Below, piece by piece: positions 33,436 through 41,719 of a DNA stretch of 64,000 bases. The notes below the pieces were generated by a model. The model worked only from the letters and a program-made list of their open reading frames with translations, had not been told where the DNA came from and did not search any database. Origin of the DNA: Thalassospira lucentensis (GTDB taxonomy: Bacteria > Pseudomonadota > Alphaproteobacteria > Rhodospirillales > Thalassospiraceae); the NCBI RefSeq assembly GCF_001613805.1, contig NZ_LPVY01000013.1, forward strand, positions 186,001 to 250,000, written 5' to 3'. The stretch's first letter is position 1. Each line of letters starts with the position of its first letter. The position numbers and the translations under genes were made by a program.

Positions 33436-34323
33436 ATGTCGAAGCGAATCAAGAAGGCTGTATTCCCCGTGGCGGGTATGGGGACCCGTTTTTTGCCAGC
33501 AACCAAGGCAATGCCCAAGGAAATGTTGCCGGTGGTGGACAAGCCGCTGATTCAGTATGCCGTTGAAGAGGCGATCGCGGCAGGCATCGAAGAATTCATT
33601 TTCGTAACCGGTCGCGGCAAAACCGCGATTGAAGACCATTTTGACCGTTCCGCAGAACTTGAAGCAATCCTGATGGAGCGCGGCAAGCATGATGCGCTGG
33701 AAACCTCGCTTGCGATGATCCCGGAAAACGGTCGTGTGACCTATACCCGTCAGGGCAATCCGCTGGGGCTTGGTCACGCCGTTCTGTGTGCGAAATCTCT
33801 TGTCGGTGACGAGCCTTTCGTCGTCTTGCTGGCAGATGACCTTATCCAGTCAAACGTGCCCTGCATGAAGCAAATGGTCGAAAGCTATGGCCGCACGGGT
33901 GGCAACATGGTTGCCGTTATGGACGTCCCGCGCGAGGAAACCCAGCGTTACGGTGTGCTTGAAGTCGAAGGTACCAACGGTCGTCTGGTCAGCGCATGTG
34001 GCATGGTCGAAAAACCGAAACCCGAAGACGCACCATCAACCCTGTCGGCCATTGGCCGCTATATTCTTGATCCGGGCATCTTTGACACCCTTGAAAATAT
34101 TCCGCGCGGGGCTGGTAACGAAATCCAGTTGACCGACGCACTGGCCGCCATGATCGGAAAAGTACCGTTCTATGGCTATCGTTTCGAAGGCCGTCGTTTC
34201 GATTGCGGCAACAAGATCGGCTTCCTCAAGGCGACCATGTCATTTGCGCTCGCACGCGAAGACATGCGCGACGACGTTCGCAATCTCATTCACGAGTTCG
34301 CCGAAGGCGAAGCCGCAGAATAA
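33436..34323 (+). CDS. galU: UTP-glucose-1-phosphate uridylyltransferase
   Basis: A 295-residue nucleotidyltransferase that makes UDP-glucose from UTP and glucose 1-phosphate. The signature AGMGTRFLPATKAMPKEMLP is intact, with the second conserved segment LGLGHAVLCAKSLVGDEPFV and PRGAGNEIQLTDALA. I start at the ATG at 33436 (GAGG upstream) rather than 33406. It is followed by ugd and a phosphohexomutase, so this stretch feeds UDP-glucose and UDP-glucuronate into exopolysaccharide, LPS or capsule. Confidence 0.96.
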   Translation: MSKRIKKAVFPVAGMGTRFLPATKAMPKEMLPVVDKPLIQYAVEEAIAAGIEEFIFVTGRGKTAIEDHFDRSAELEAILMERGKHDALETSLAMIPENGRVTYTRQGNPLGLGHAVLCAKSLVGDEPFVVLLADDLIQSNVPCMKQMVESYGRTGGNMVAVMDVPREETQRYGVLEVEGTNGRLVSACGMVEKPKPEDAPSTLSAIGRYILDPGIFDTLENIPRGAGNEIQLTDALAAMIGKVPFYGYRFEGRRFDCGNKIGFLKATMSFALAREDMRDDVRNLIHEFAEGEAAE

Positions 34324-34343
34324 CAGATATCAATTTCAAATAT

Positions 34344-34375
34344 GCTGGCAGGAGCCGGGACAGACTCCTGCCAGC
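34344..34375 (+). other. Intercistronic hairpin between galU and ugd
   Basis: GCTGGCAGGAG and CTCCTGCCAGC, 11-bp perfect arms around ten bases. No T run follows, so it more likely shields the galU end or tunes processing than stops transcription. Confidence 0.55.
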
Positions 34376-34401
34376 TATCATCACTACCAGGGTAAAAATT
34401 C

Positions 34402-35718
34402 ATGCGCGTAGCAATGATCGGTACCGGATATGTGGGGCTCGTTTCCGGTGCCTGTTTCTCGGAGTTCGGCACAGAAGTCATTTGTGTGGACAAGGACGAA
34501 AACAAGATAGCCCGTCTCGAAGACGGCATCATGCCGATCTACGAACCGGGGCTGGATGTTCTTGTCGAAAACAACGTGAAAGCCGGGCGCCTGAAATTCA
34601 CCACCGATCTTAAGGAAGGGGTGAAAGGTGCCGAGGCAATCTTCATTGCAGTGGGAACACCGACCCGCCGTGGTGATGGTCACGCCGATCTCAGCTACGT
34701 TTATGCTGCTGCCGAGGAAATTGCCGACGCTATCGAAGGCTTCACCGTCATTGTGACGAAATCGACCGTACCTGTGGGCACGGGTCGTGAAGTCGAACGT
34801 ATTATTCGTGAACGCCGTCCGGATGCGGAATTCGCAGTGGTTTCCAACCCTGAATTCCTGCGCGAAGGATCGGCAATCGGTGATTTCATGCGCCCGGACC
34901 GCGTGGTCATCGGGACAAGTGATGAACGCGCACGCGACGTCATGCGTGACTTGTATCGTCCGCTTTATCTGATCGAAACGCCGATTGTGTTCACCACGCG
35001 TGAAACGTCGGAAATGATCAAATACGCAGCCAATACCTTCCTGGCCGCCAAAATCACGTTCATCAATGAAATTGCCGACCTTTGCGAGAAAGTTGGCGCC
35101 GATGTCCATGATGTGGCGCGTGGGATTGGCCTTGATGGCCGCATCGGAAAGAAATTCCTGCATCCGGGGCCGGGTTACGGCGGGTCATGCTTCCCGAAAG
35201 ATACCCTGGCATTGGTTCGCACCGCGCAGGAACATAATAGCCCGTTGCGCATTATTGAAACTGTGGTCGATGTGAATGCCCGGCGTAAAAAGGCCATGGC
35301 TGACCGCATCATTTTGGCTTGCGGTGGTTCGGTTTCGGGCAAAACCATCGGCATCCTTGGTCTGGCCTTCAAGCCAAACACCGATGATATGCGCGATGCG
35401 CCAAGCCTTGATATTGTTCCTGCCCTGATTGCTGCCGGTGCAACGGTTCGGGCATTCGACCCGGAAGCCATGGAGGAATCCAGAAGGCTTCTTGAAGACA
35501 TTGTTTACTGTGAAAGCGCCTATGAAGCGCTTGAAGGTGCCGACGCGATGGTGGTCCTGACCGAGTGGAACGAGTTCCGCGGCATGGATCTGGATCGCAT
35601 CAAATCAACCTTGAAACACCCGATCGTGGTGGATTTGCGAAATGTATATGACCCCGCTGAAATGGCAGAACAGGGTTTCAGCTATTCCTGCATCGGGCGA
35701 GCATCAATCGGAGGCTAA
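34402..35718 (+). CDS. ugd: UDP-glucose 6-dehydrogenase
   Basis: A 438-residue NAD-dependent enzyme that oxidises UDP-glucose twice to UDP-glucuronate. The N-terminal Rossmann motif MIGTGYVGLVSGACFSEFG, the central helix KYAANTFLAAKITFINEIAD, and the catalytic-cysteine segment GPGYGGSCFPKDTLALVR (cysteine near 262) are all present, as is the C-terminal UDP-binding domain (LGLAFKPNTDDMRDAPSLDI). AGGG lies upstream of the ATG. It follows galU, whose product is its substrate, and precedes the phosphohexomutase by eight bases. Confidence 0.97.
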   Translation: MRVAMIGTGYVGLVSGACFSEFGTEVICVDKDENKIARLEDGIMPIYEPGLDVLVENNVKAGRLKFTTDLKEGVKGAEAIFIAVGTPTRRGDGHADLSYVYAAAEEIADAIEGFTVIVTKSTVPVGTGREVERIIRERRPDAEFAVVSNPEFLREGSAIGDFMRPDRVVIGTSDERARDVMRDLYRPLYLIETPIVFTTRETSEMIKYAANTFLAAKITFINEIADLCEKVGADVHDVARGIGLDGRIGKKFLHPGPGYGGSCFPKDTLALVRTAQEHNSPLRIIETVVDVNARRKKAMADRIILACGGSVSGKTIGILGLAFKPNTDDMRDAPSLDIVPALIAAGATVRAFDPEAMEESRRLLEDIVYCESAYEALEGADAMVVLTEWNEFRGMDLDRIKSTLKHPIVVDLRNVYDPAEMAEQGFSYSCIGRASIGG

Positions 35719-35726
35719 GTTAGAAT

Positions 35727-37142
35727 ATGACCATCTCTGCCGGACACAATTTTGATCCTTCCGTACTGCGCGAATATGATGTGCGCGGTGTCGTGGGCGA
35801 AACCCTGCACGCGGCCGATGCGCTTGCTCTTGGCAAGGCATTCGGTACCAAGGTGCGCCAGTCTGGCGGAAAACGTGTTGCCGTTGGCCGGGATGGACGT
35901 CTGAGTTCGCCCGAACTGGCAAGCGCCCTTGTCGAGGGGATTGCGTCGACGGGCTGCGATGTGGTCCGGATCGGGCGTGGACCAACCCCGATGCTGTATT
36001 TTACGGTTTATGATCAGAAAACCGACGCCGGCATCATGGTGACCGGTTCGCATAATCCGTCAAATTACAACGGTTTCAAGATGCTCAATGCCGGGAAATC
36101 GGTGTTTGGCGAAGCCATTCAGGAACTGGGCCGGATTGCCGCCTCGGGTGATTTCGAAACCGGAAATGGCGCAATCAGTGACATCGACATCGAAGATCGT
36201 TATGTCGAACGTTTGCTGGCCGAACTGGATTGCGATGTTGCCAAGCCGATGACAATTGTCTGGGACTGTGGCAATGGTGCTGCGGGCGATGTGGTTCGCA
36301 AACTGACCGCAAAGCTTCCGGGCAACCACCATCTGCTGTTTGACGAGATCGATGGCACTTTCCCCAATCACCATCCGGACCCGACGGTTGAAGCCAACCT
36401 CGTTGATCTGAAGGCCAAGGTGGCATCGCTGAATGCGGACTGGGGCGTTGCCTTTGATGGTGACGGTGACCGTATCGGTGTTGTTGACGGGCAGGGCCGT
36501 GTTTTGTGGGGCGATCAGCTGCTGCAGATTTATGCCGCCGACGTTCTCGGGCGCCTGCCGGGCGCATCGATCATTGCCGATGTCAAAGCCAGCCAGACAC
36601 TGTTTGACGAGGTTACCCGTCTTGGCGGCAACGCCATCATGTGGAAGACTGGCCATTCACTGATCAAAACCAAAATGGTTGAATCCAAGGCGCCGATTGC
36701 CGGTGAAATGAGCGGCCATATCTTCTTTGCCGAGCGTTACTATGGCTATGATGATGCGATGTATGCTGCTGTGCGGCTGTATCGCATTCTGGTCCAGAGC
36801 GGCAAAAGCCTTGATGATTGGCGCGATGCCATGCCCGTGGCGGTCAATACCCCGGAAACCCGTATCGACTGCCCGGATGATCGCAAGTTCGCTCTGATCG
36901 AAGAGGTGCGTGGTCGCTTGTCCGAAGCCGGTGCCGAAGTCAGCGGCATTGACGGCGTTCGCGTCAGCACCGATGACGGCTGGTGGCTGCTGCGTGCATC
37001 CAACACCCAGCCTGCAATCGTCGCCCGTTGCGAGGCTGCCGATGAAAACGGTCTGAAGCGGCTGAAAACGCAAGTCACCGCACAGCTTCAAAAAAGCGGT
37101 CTGTCCTCGGATGATTTCTTTGCATCGGGTGGTGGCCACTAG
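35727..37142 (+). CDS. manB: Phosphomannomutase/phosphoglucomutase
   Basis: A 471-residue alpha-D-phosphohexomutase interconverting glucose or mannose 6- and 1-phosphates. Domain 1 carries the phosphoserine loop MVTGSHNPSNYNGFKM (serine near 107), domain 2 the metal loop FDGDGDRIGVVD, domain 3 the sugar-binding GEMSGHIFFAERYYGYDDAM, and domain 4 the phosphate-binding RASNTQPAIVARCEA. The AlgC/PMM-PGM type uses both sugars, which fits supply of glucose 1-phosphate to GalU. The symbol follows family usage; algC would be equally apt. Confidence 0.94.
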   Translation: MTISAGHNFDPSVLREYDVRGVVGETLHAADALALGKAFGTKVRQSGGKRVAVGRDGRLSSPELASALVEGIASTGCDVVRIGRGPTPMLYFTVYDQKTDAGIMVTGSHNPSNYNGFKMLNAGKSVFGEAIQELGRIAASGDFETGNGAISDIDIEDRYVERLLAELDCDVAKPMTIVWDCGNGAAGDVVRKLTAKLPGNHHLLFDEIDGTFPNHHPDPTVEANLVDLKAKVASLNADWGVAFDGDGDRIGVVDGQGRVLWGDQLLQIYAADVLGRLPGASIIADVKASQTLFDEVTRLGGNAIMWKTGHSLIKTKMVESKAPIAGEMSGHIFFAERYYGYDDAMYAAVRLYRILVQSGKSLDDWRDAMPVAVNTPETRIDCPDDRKFALIEEVRGRLSEAGAEVSGIDGVRVSTDDGWWLLRASNTQPAIVARCEAADENGLKRLKTQVTAQLQKSGLSSDDFFASGGGH

Positions 37143-37171
37143 GCTGTTCTGATCAGGACGATAAAAAAAAG

Positions 37172-37199
37172 CCCGCTGAAGCAATTCAGCGGGTTTTTT
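37172..37199. terminator. Terminator of the galU-ugd-manB unit
   Basis: CCCGCTGAA-GCAA-TTCAGCGGG, 9-bp perfect arms, with A residues before and TTTTTT after, so it can work in both directions against the convergent carboxypeptidase gene. Confidence 0.92.
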
Positions 37200-37218
37200 G
37201 TTGTGTATGTCCGGAATA

Positions 37219-38463
37219 TTATCCCGCGTCACCGGCGTTAACCGGGATGCATGCGACCTTTTCCTTACGAAGGGCAGCACAGGCACTACGTGCTTCCTGT
37301 TCGCCACCAAATCCAAGCAGACGGGCGCGGTAAACAATACCGGATCCGTTGCTTTGCTGTTCAACCGCTGCGCGGGTCAGGCGCAGAACATCGGGGGCTG
37401 TGCGTGCCGCGGCAAGGACGGCTTCCTGTGCGCGTCGCTGATCGCTAAATGCACCAACCTGAATGCCCCAGCCGCCAGTTTCAGGCGAAAGGCGGGCAAC
37501 AACCGTTTCAGTGTCGATGCGACCGGGCTGTTCGACCTCGTTCGCATTGTTCTGTTTGGCCATCAAAAGCTGGGTATCAGCCGGAAGAATTTTGCCATCC
37601 GGGCTGATGCGAGGGCGCGGCGCGATGATCTCGCCATCTTTCTTGAGGTCAAGATAAGCCTGATCAAGAAGCTTCTTCATCTGGTCATCGCGCGACCGGG
37701 CCGTCCGGCCACCAAAGACAACACCAATCAACCGGCGGCCATTGCGATTGACCGAGGCTACAAGGTTAAAGCCCGACGCATTGATATAGCCGGTCTTGAT
37801 CCCGTCGGTTCCGTAGTAGGACGCCAGAAGGTTGTTATGGTTGCCATAAGTACGCTTGCCATAGCTGAACTTCTGGGTGCTGAAATAATGGTAATAGTTG
37901 CCGTAATCCTTCCGCAGCGACACGGCAAGGCGGATCATATCGCGCGCCGTGGTCAGCTGGCCGCGATTCGGGAGACCCGATGCATTGCGGAAGGTGGTGT
38001 TTTTCATGCCGATCTGACGCGCCTTGGCTGTCATCATCTGGGCAAACTTTATCTCGGTCCCGCCAAGATGTTCAGCGACGACAACGGCAATGTCATTTGC
38101 CGATTTGGTCACGAGCGCCAGAATGGCATCTTCGACCGAAATTTTTTCACCGGGCTGAAGACCAAGTTTCGAAGGCGCCTGGCCCCAAGCACGTTTGGAA
38201 ACTTCCATGCGGGTCGAAAGCGATACCTTGCCGGAATCAAGTGCATCAAACAGCATGTAAAGCGTCATGATTTTGGTCAGTGATGCCGGATAAACTTTAT
38301 GATCGGCGCGATATTCATGCAGAACATCGCCGGTTTCGGCATCGATAACCATGGCGGTATAGGTACGCGCCATCGCAGCCGGCGTTGTAAACACAACAGC
38401 AGCAATGATCAGCATCATCACGGACAGGGCACAATAAATCCTGCGACCTTGCAATTGCCACAT
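37219..38463 (-). CDS. dacC: D-alanyl-D-alanine carboxypeptidase with C-terminal SPOR domain
   Basis: A 414-residue low-molecular-mass penicillin-binding protein that trims the terminal D-Ala from peptidoglycan peptides. Active-site motifs are SLTK (in VYPASLTKIMTLYM), SAN (in VTKSANDIAVVVAEH) and KTG (in YYGTDGIKTGYINASG). A SPOR domain at the C-terminus (GWGIQVGAFSDQRRAQEAV to RKEKVACIPVNAG) binds denuded glycan at the septum. I start at the ATG at 38463, which gives a normal signal peptide (MWQLQGRRIYCALSVMMLII); ATGs at 38496 and 38529 are possible but lengthen the n-region. Confidence 0.92.
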   Translation of the reverse strand: MWQLQGRRIYCALSVMMLIIAAVVFTTPAAMARTYTAMVIDAETGDVLHEYRADHKVYPASLTKIMTLYMLFDALDSGKVSLSTRMEVSKRAWGQAPSKLGLQPGEKISVEDAILALVTKSANDIAVVVAEHLGGTEIKFAQMMTAKARQIGMKNTTFRNASGLPNRGQLTTARDMIRLAVSLRKDYGNYYHYFSTQKFSYGKRTYGNHNNLLASYYGTDGIKTGYINASGFNLVASVNRNGRRLIGVVFGGRTARSRDDQMKKLLDQAYLDLKKDGEIIAPRPRISPDGKILPADTQLLMAKQNNANEVEQPGRIDTETVVARLSPETGGWGIQVGAFSDQRRAQEAVLAAARTAPDVLRLTRAAVEQQSNGSGIVYRARLLGFGGEQEARSACAALRKEKVACIPVNAGDAG

Positions 38464-38704
38464 CGATTGACTTTCATCATTTCTAACGGTGGCCATCGCT
38501 TTTGGCCCAAGACGGGTCTTAAAACGCATTTGACGGGCTCGGCTTTACGGTGATCCCCAAGACGAAATATGATCAGTATCTCATCGCGGCATTAAAAAAA
38601 TGCTTAACACGTGTCCCGATAAACTGATTTGCCGCCTTGTTGCGGTCTCATTTTTTCGTCAGTCTCAATTTATATCCGGCAAAAGGTTAAAAATCGAGGA
38701 TCGA

Positions 38705-39454
38705 ATGCGTAAAAAAATAATGTCTGTTGTCAGTAAGATAAGAACAAAATCATCAATTTTAAGAGGAAGTGCCCTTTCTGCAGCCGGATTGATTGCTCTT
38801 TCAGCATGCAGTTTTACCGGTACAAGCGATATCGAAAATCCCCTGGTACGCAAGGGAACCTGGTTCTCGTTTATCAATGCGGATGACATTCGAACCGCCT
38901 GTTCTGCCGGGGACGCAGAAGGACGGATTCGCCTTGTCTACAATGCTGATTATTATAAGGAAACGCGCAGCTACGATCTTGTTCCCAAGAACGGCGCAGA
39001 GCAGTTTGAAATGGTGTCACGGATATTTGGTCCGCTTGACGTCAGCGAGGTGAATGTCGAGGTAACAGCTCCTCTTGGTGCTTTCGGTGGTACAGAATCG
39101 CGGGAAAACCTGTCGCGCGGGCAATATCTTGCCCTAACCGACGCGCTTCAGTCCGACGGTTTCGGATATCAAAGCCGTGACGGATTGCGCCTGCATTCCG
39201 ACGACTATTACTGGGTTGCGATCGGATGTTCGTCACAAAACATCACGCTGGCAGCCTGGACGTCTGCCAAGGACGATTTGCGCGCTTTGACTTTCCCGAA
39301 TGTGCTGGAAAATCTTTCGGGGTTGGAAAAACCATTGCCCCAGCCGCCAGCATTCGGCACGCCAAAGCAGCCTGATCCGTTTTACAGCAAGAATGACAAG
39401 CAGGCCGAGTCTCGCTATTTCTATCGCACGGTTCGCGGAAATCAGCTGCGATAA
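38705..39454 (+). CDS. Lipoprotein of unknown function
   Basis: A 249-residue lipoprotein: a basic n-region (MRKKIMSVVSKIRTKSSILR), a hydrophobic stretch and the lipobox LSAC, cysteine 35. The mature protein has no family I recognise; it includes TWFSFINADDIRTACSAGDA, RLVYNADYYKETRSYDLVP and a cysteine in WVAIGCSSQN that could pair with the earlier one. A Pro-rich segment (KPLPQPPAFGTPKQPDPF) precedes the C-terminus. The ATG at 38705 has GAGG upstream; the frame is open to 38600. It is divergent from the carboxypeptidase gene and has its own terminator. Confidence 0.75.
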   Translation: MRKKIMSVVSKIRTKSSILRGSALSAAGLIALSACSFTGTSDIENPLVRKGTWFSFINADDIRTACSAGDAEGRIRLVYNADYYKETRSYDLVPKNGAEQFEMVSRIFGPLDVSEVNVEVTAPLGAFGGTESRENLSRGQYLALTDALQSDGFGYQSRDGLRLHSDDYYWVAIGCSSQNITLAAWTSAKDDLRALTFPNVLENLSGLEKPLPQPPAFGTPKQPDPFYSKNDKQAESRYFYRTVRGNQLR

Positions 39455-39480
39455 GAATTTTCAGGGCAAATAACACCAAC

Positions 39481-39512
39481 AAAAATGGCACGTGATATCA
39501 CGTGCCATTTTT
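39481..39512 (+). terminator. Terminator, perfect 32-bp palindrome
   Basis: AAAAATGGCACGTGAT followed directly by its complement ATCACGTGCCATTTTT: no mismatch and no spacer. It lies 27 bases after the lipoprotein stop. Confidence 0.9.
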
Positions 39513-39757
39513 GGTTTTCATGACTGCTGAACATAAGGATTAGCGTAACTTTCTACCTAAGCGATTGAACGAAATCCGGTTTTTGAAAATCGATTTTCGT
39601 GGTTACAGATCGTCAGGTTCATCGGCACTGATTAACGTGATCCTTCAAATAAAAATGTCACCAAAGCTACCTTGACGGGGTGCGGTTGTTCCATCTAGGG
39701 TTATGTTGCGATGCAGCATTAATTTGAATGCCAAGCCCAGTCCTAGGAGGTCGACAC
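39513..39757 (+). promoter_or_regulatory. Intergenic region upstream of the phasin gene
   Basis: No gene seen. The last bases hold the strong ribosome site AGGAGGT (39746-39752) for the phasin ATG at 39758. Nothing else recognisable; a promoter must lie here since the region follows a strong terminator. Confidence 0.5.
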
Positions 39758-41125
39758 ATGGTGACTCCTCGCAAAAAAACTGCGCCCGGTTCAGCTAAAA
39801 CAACCCGAACCAAAACCAAAACCTCACCTCGTGCAAAGACAGCACAGAAAACGCCTTCCGGTGTCAGCAAAAAGTCGGCTGCAGCCCCGGCAAAGGCCGC
39901 GGCAGTCGAAATTACCGAAAGCCCGGCGGCGCGGCCAAAGCGTGTGGTCACAACTTCTAGTGCGCTGGAAACAGAAGCCTTGCGTCAGACCCCCGTGGAA
40001 GAACCGCCAAAGGCTGTGGCCAAGACATCGAAACCCGATGATGTGAAGCCGGAGGCAAAGGAAGCATCCTCTGCCGTGTCGCAGAATACCGCGGTCCCGG
40101 CGAAGGCCGAGGAGCCGGTAAAACCCGCTGAGACAGAAAACAAGGCTGAGGCGAAACCGCAAGCAAAGCCTGAACCGGCAAACGATTCGCAGGCAAAGGC
40201 AGCCGCGACCGACATTGATGCCAAAAGTTCCCCGTCAAAGGGGCGCATATCCACCGGGTCCACGTCGGCAAAGGCCAAGGGAGAAGTTTCGACAAGTCCC
40301 AAGCCTGCCAGCCGCCCCAAGGTCATTGCCAAGTCGAAAAAGCCCGCTGTTTCGACTTCAAAAACAGCAGGCGCATCCAAATCGTCCGTTTCTGGCAATA
40401 AGGCGCCTGCTGCCGCTGCCCAAACGGCTCAACCTGTAAAGAAGGCTACGATCGTGACAGAGGAACAGAAACCGGCTGCCACTGTTAAATCGGCTACGGT
40501 GGCGAAGGCCGCGCCGAAGGATAACCCAACCGAGAAAGCCACTGCCGAGGTCAAGGTCACGGCAAAGCCGGCAGTTGCCGCTGCCAAGGTCGATGCCCCT
40601 GATGTGACTGCATTTGGCATGATGACGCTTGAGCCGTTCGCGGAGCTCTGGAAGGCACCCGAAGTCGATGCCATGGTTGCCGCGACCCAGGATGCTTTCG
40701 AAGGCAGCATGACCGCTGCCAATGATGTTATCGCCCAGATGGCCGAAAAGTTCACCGAACAGGCAGATATGTTTTCCGATGCAGGTACGCATATGATGGC
40801 CAGATACGAAGAACTGATCGAAACGCAGCAGAAAAGTCTCGATGGCGTTTGGCAGATGTCGACCGACCTGATGGAAAAAAGCGGTTCATTCGGGGCTGAA
40901 CTGGTTTCCTGGGCGCAACGCGAAATGGATGCTTCGCAGGCTGACCTCGAAGCGCTTGCAAAGGTTGAAAGCCTCTCTGAACTGCAGGAACTGAACGAGC
41001 GTATCTTTAAACGCTATGTCGAATCCGGCATGTCGGAGGGCGAGAAAATTCAGAAAATGATGTTTTCAGCCTTTTCCGACGGGTTTGCCGCAATGAGCAA
41101 AGCCGTAGGAGTGCCGCTTAAATAA
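39758..41125 (+). CDS. Phasin-family protein with a long Lys/Ala/Pro-rich tail
   Basis: A 455-residue protein in two parts. Residues 1 to about 280 are low complexity, rich in Lys, Ala, Pro, Ser and Thr (MVTPRKKTAPGSAKTTRTK, many KPA/AKA units), resembling histone H1 or AlgP-type tails. Residues about 285-455 are a helical phasin_2-like domain (LEPFAELWKAPEVDAMVAAT, AQREMDASQADLEALAKVES, EKIQKMMFSAFSDGFAAM). Phasins coat polyhydroxyalkanoate granules; a basic tail may tie granules to DNA, as PhaF does in Pseudomonas. I start at the ATG at 39758, seven bases behind AGGAGGT. No PHA synthase gene is in the window. Confidence 0.85.
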   Translation: MVTPRKKTAPGSAKTTRTKTKTSPRAKTAQKTPSGVSKKSAAAPAKAAAVEITESPAARPKRVVTTSSALETEALRQTPVEEPPKAVAKTSKPDDVKPEAKEASSAVSQNTAVPAKAEEPVKPAETENKAEAKPQAKPEPANDSQAKAAATDIDAKSSPSKGRISTGSTSAKAKGEVSTSPKPASRPKVIAKSKKPAVSTSKTAGASKSSVSGNKAPAAAAQTAQPVKKATIVTEEQKPAATVKSATVAKAAPKDNPTEKATAEVKVTAKPAVAAAKVDAPDVTAFGMMTLEPFAELWKAPEVDAMVAATQDAFEGSMTAANDVIAQMAEKFTEQADMFSDAGTHMMARYEELIETQQKSLDGVWQMSTDLMEKSGSFGAELVSWAQREMDASQADLEALAKVESLSELQELNERIFKRYVESGMSEGEKIQKMMFSAFSDGFAAMSKAVGVPLK

Positions 41126-41168
41126 GCGCACCTGACGCAGGGCAAGGTTTGCTGCATTAACGTACCGG

Positions 41169-41204
41169 AACGGACATGGTCGGCGGATCATGTCCGTTTT
41201 TTTG
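41169..41204 (+). terminator. Terminator of the phasin gene
   Basis: AACGGACATG-GTCGGCGGAT-CATGTCCGTT, 10-bp perfect arms, then a T run. Confidence 0.92.
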
Positions 41205-41389
41205 TTTTTGCACTGATATTTACGGCAAAACCGATGAAGTTTTGCTGATGATCTTGCACCGCGTCAATCTCGGCCTACATGAATTTGGGATGAGGTTAAT
41301 AAGCGTTTTGTCGCTGCGGACTTTGAAACAGATGTTCAATGACCTATCATGGAGACAATGCAGAACAAAAGGGTTCCGGTAAGCAGATT

Positions 41390-41716
41390 ATGAGTGAACA
41401 GGACAATGACGGTGGTGGTCTCCCGAACACGGGGATCGTAACGAAGACACGGCCAAAGACGAAGAAGCCGTCCATGTACAAGGTGCTGTTGCTGAATGAC
41501 GACTACACCCCCATGGAATTCGTTGTCCATGTGCTTGAACGGTTCTTTGAAAAAGGCCGGGAAGAGGCGACCGCGATTATGCTTCAGGTTCACCGCAAGG
41601 GGGTCGGGGTATGTGGTGTCTTTACCTATGAAATTGCGGAAACCAAGGTCAACCAGGTCATGGATCTGGCGCGGCAAAACCAGCACCCGCTGCAGTGCAC
41701 GTTAGAGAAGGAGTGA
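41390..41716 (+). CDS. clpS: ATP-dependent Clp protease adaptor ClpS
   Basis: A 108-residue adaptor that hands substrates with destabilising N-terminal residues to ClpAP. The core [20 protein letters not shown] has the N-degron pocket residues, followed by [20 protein letters not shown] and a C-terminal [12 protein letters not shown]. The ATG at 41390 gives the usual ClpS length; an in-frame ATG at 41339 lacks a ribosome site. It is three bases upstream of clpA. With Aat, encoded at 52112, it completes the N-end rule pathway. Confidence 0.95.
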   Translation: MSEQDNDGGGLPNTGIVTKTRPKTKKPSMYKVLLLNDDYTPMEFVVHVLERFFEKGREEATAIMLQVHRKGVGVCGVFTYEIAETKVNQVMDLARQNQHPLQCTLEKE

Positions 41717-41719
41717 AAC

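Noticed and set aside
37198-38283. Plus-strand ORF of 361 codons
   Set aside because: Antisense to the D-Ala-D-Ala carboxypeptidase gene and begins inside a terminator.
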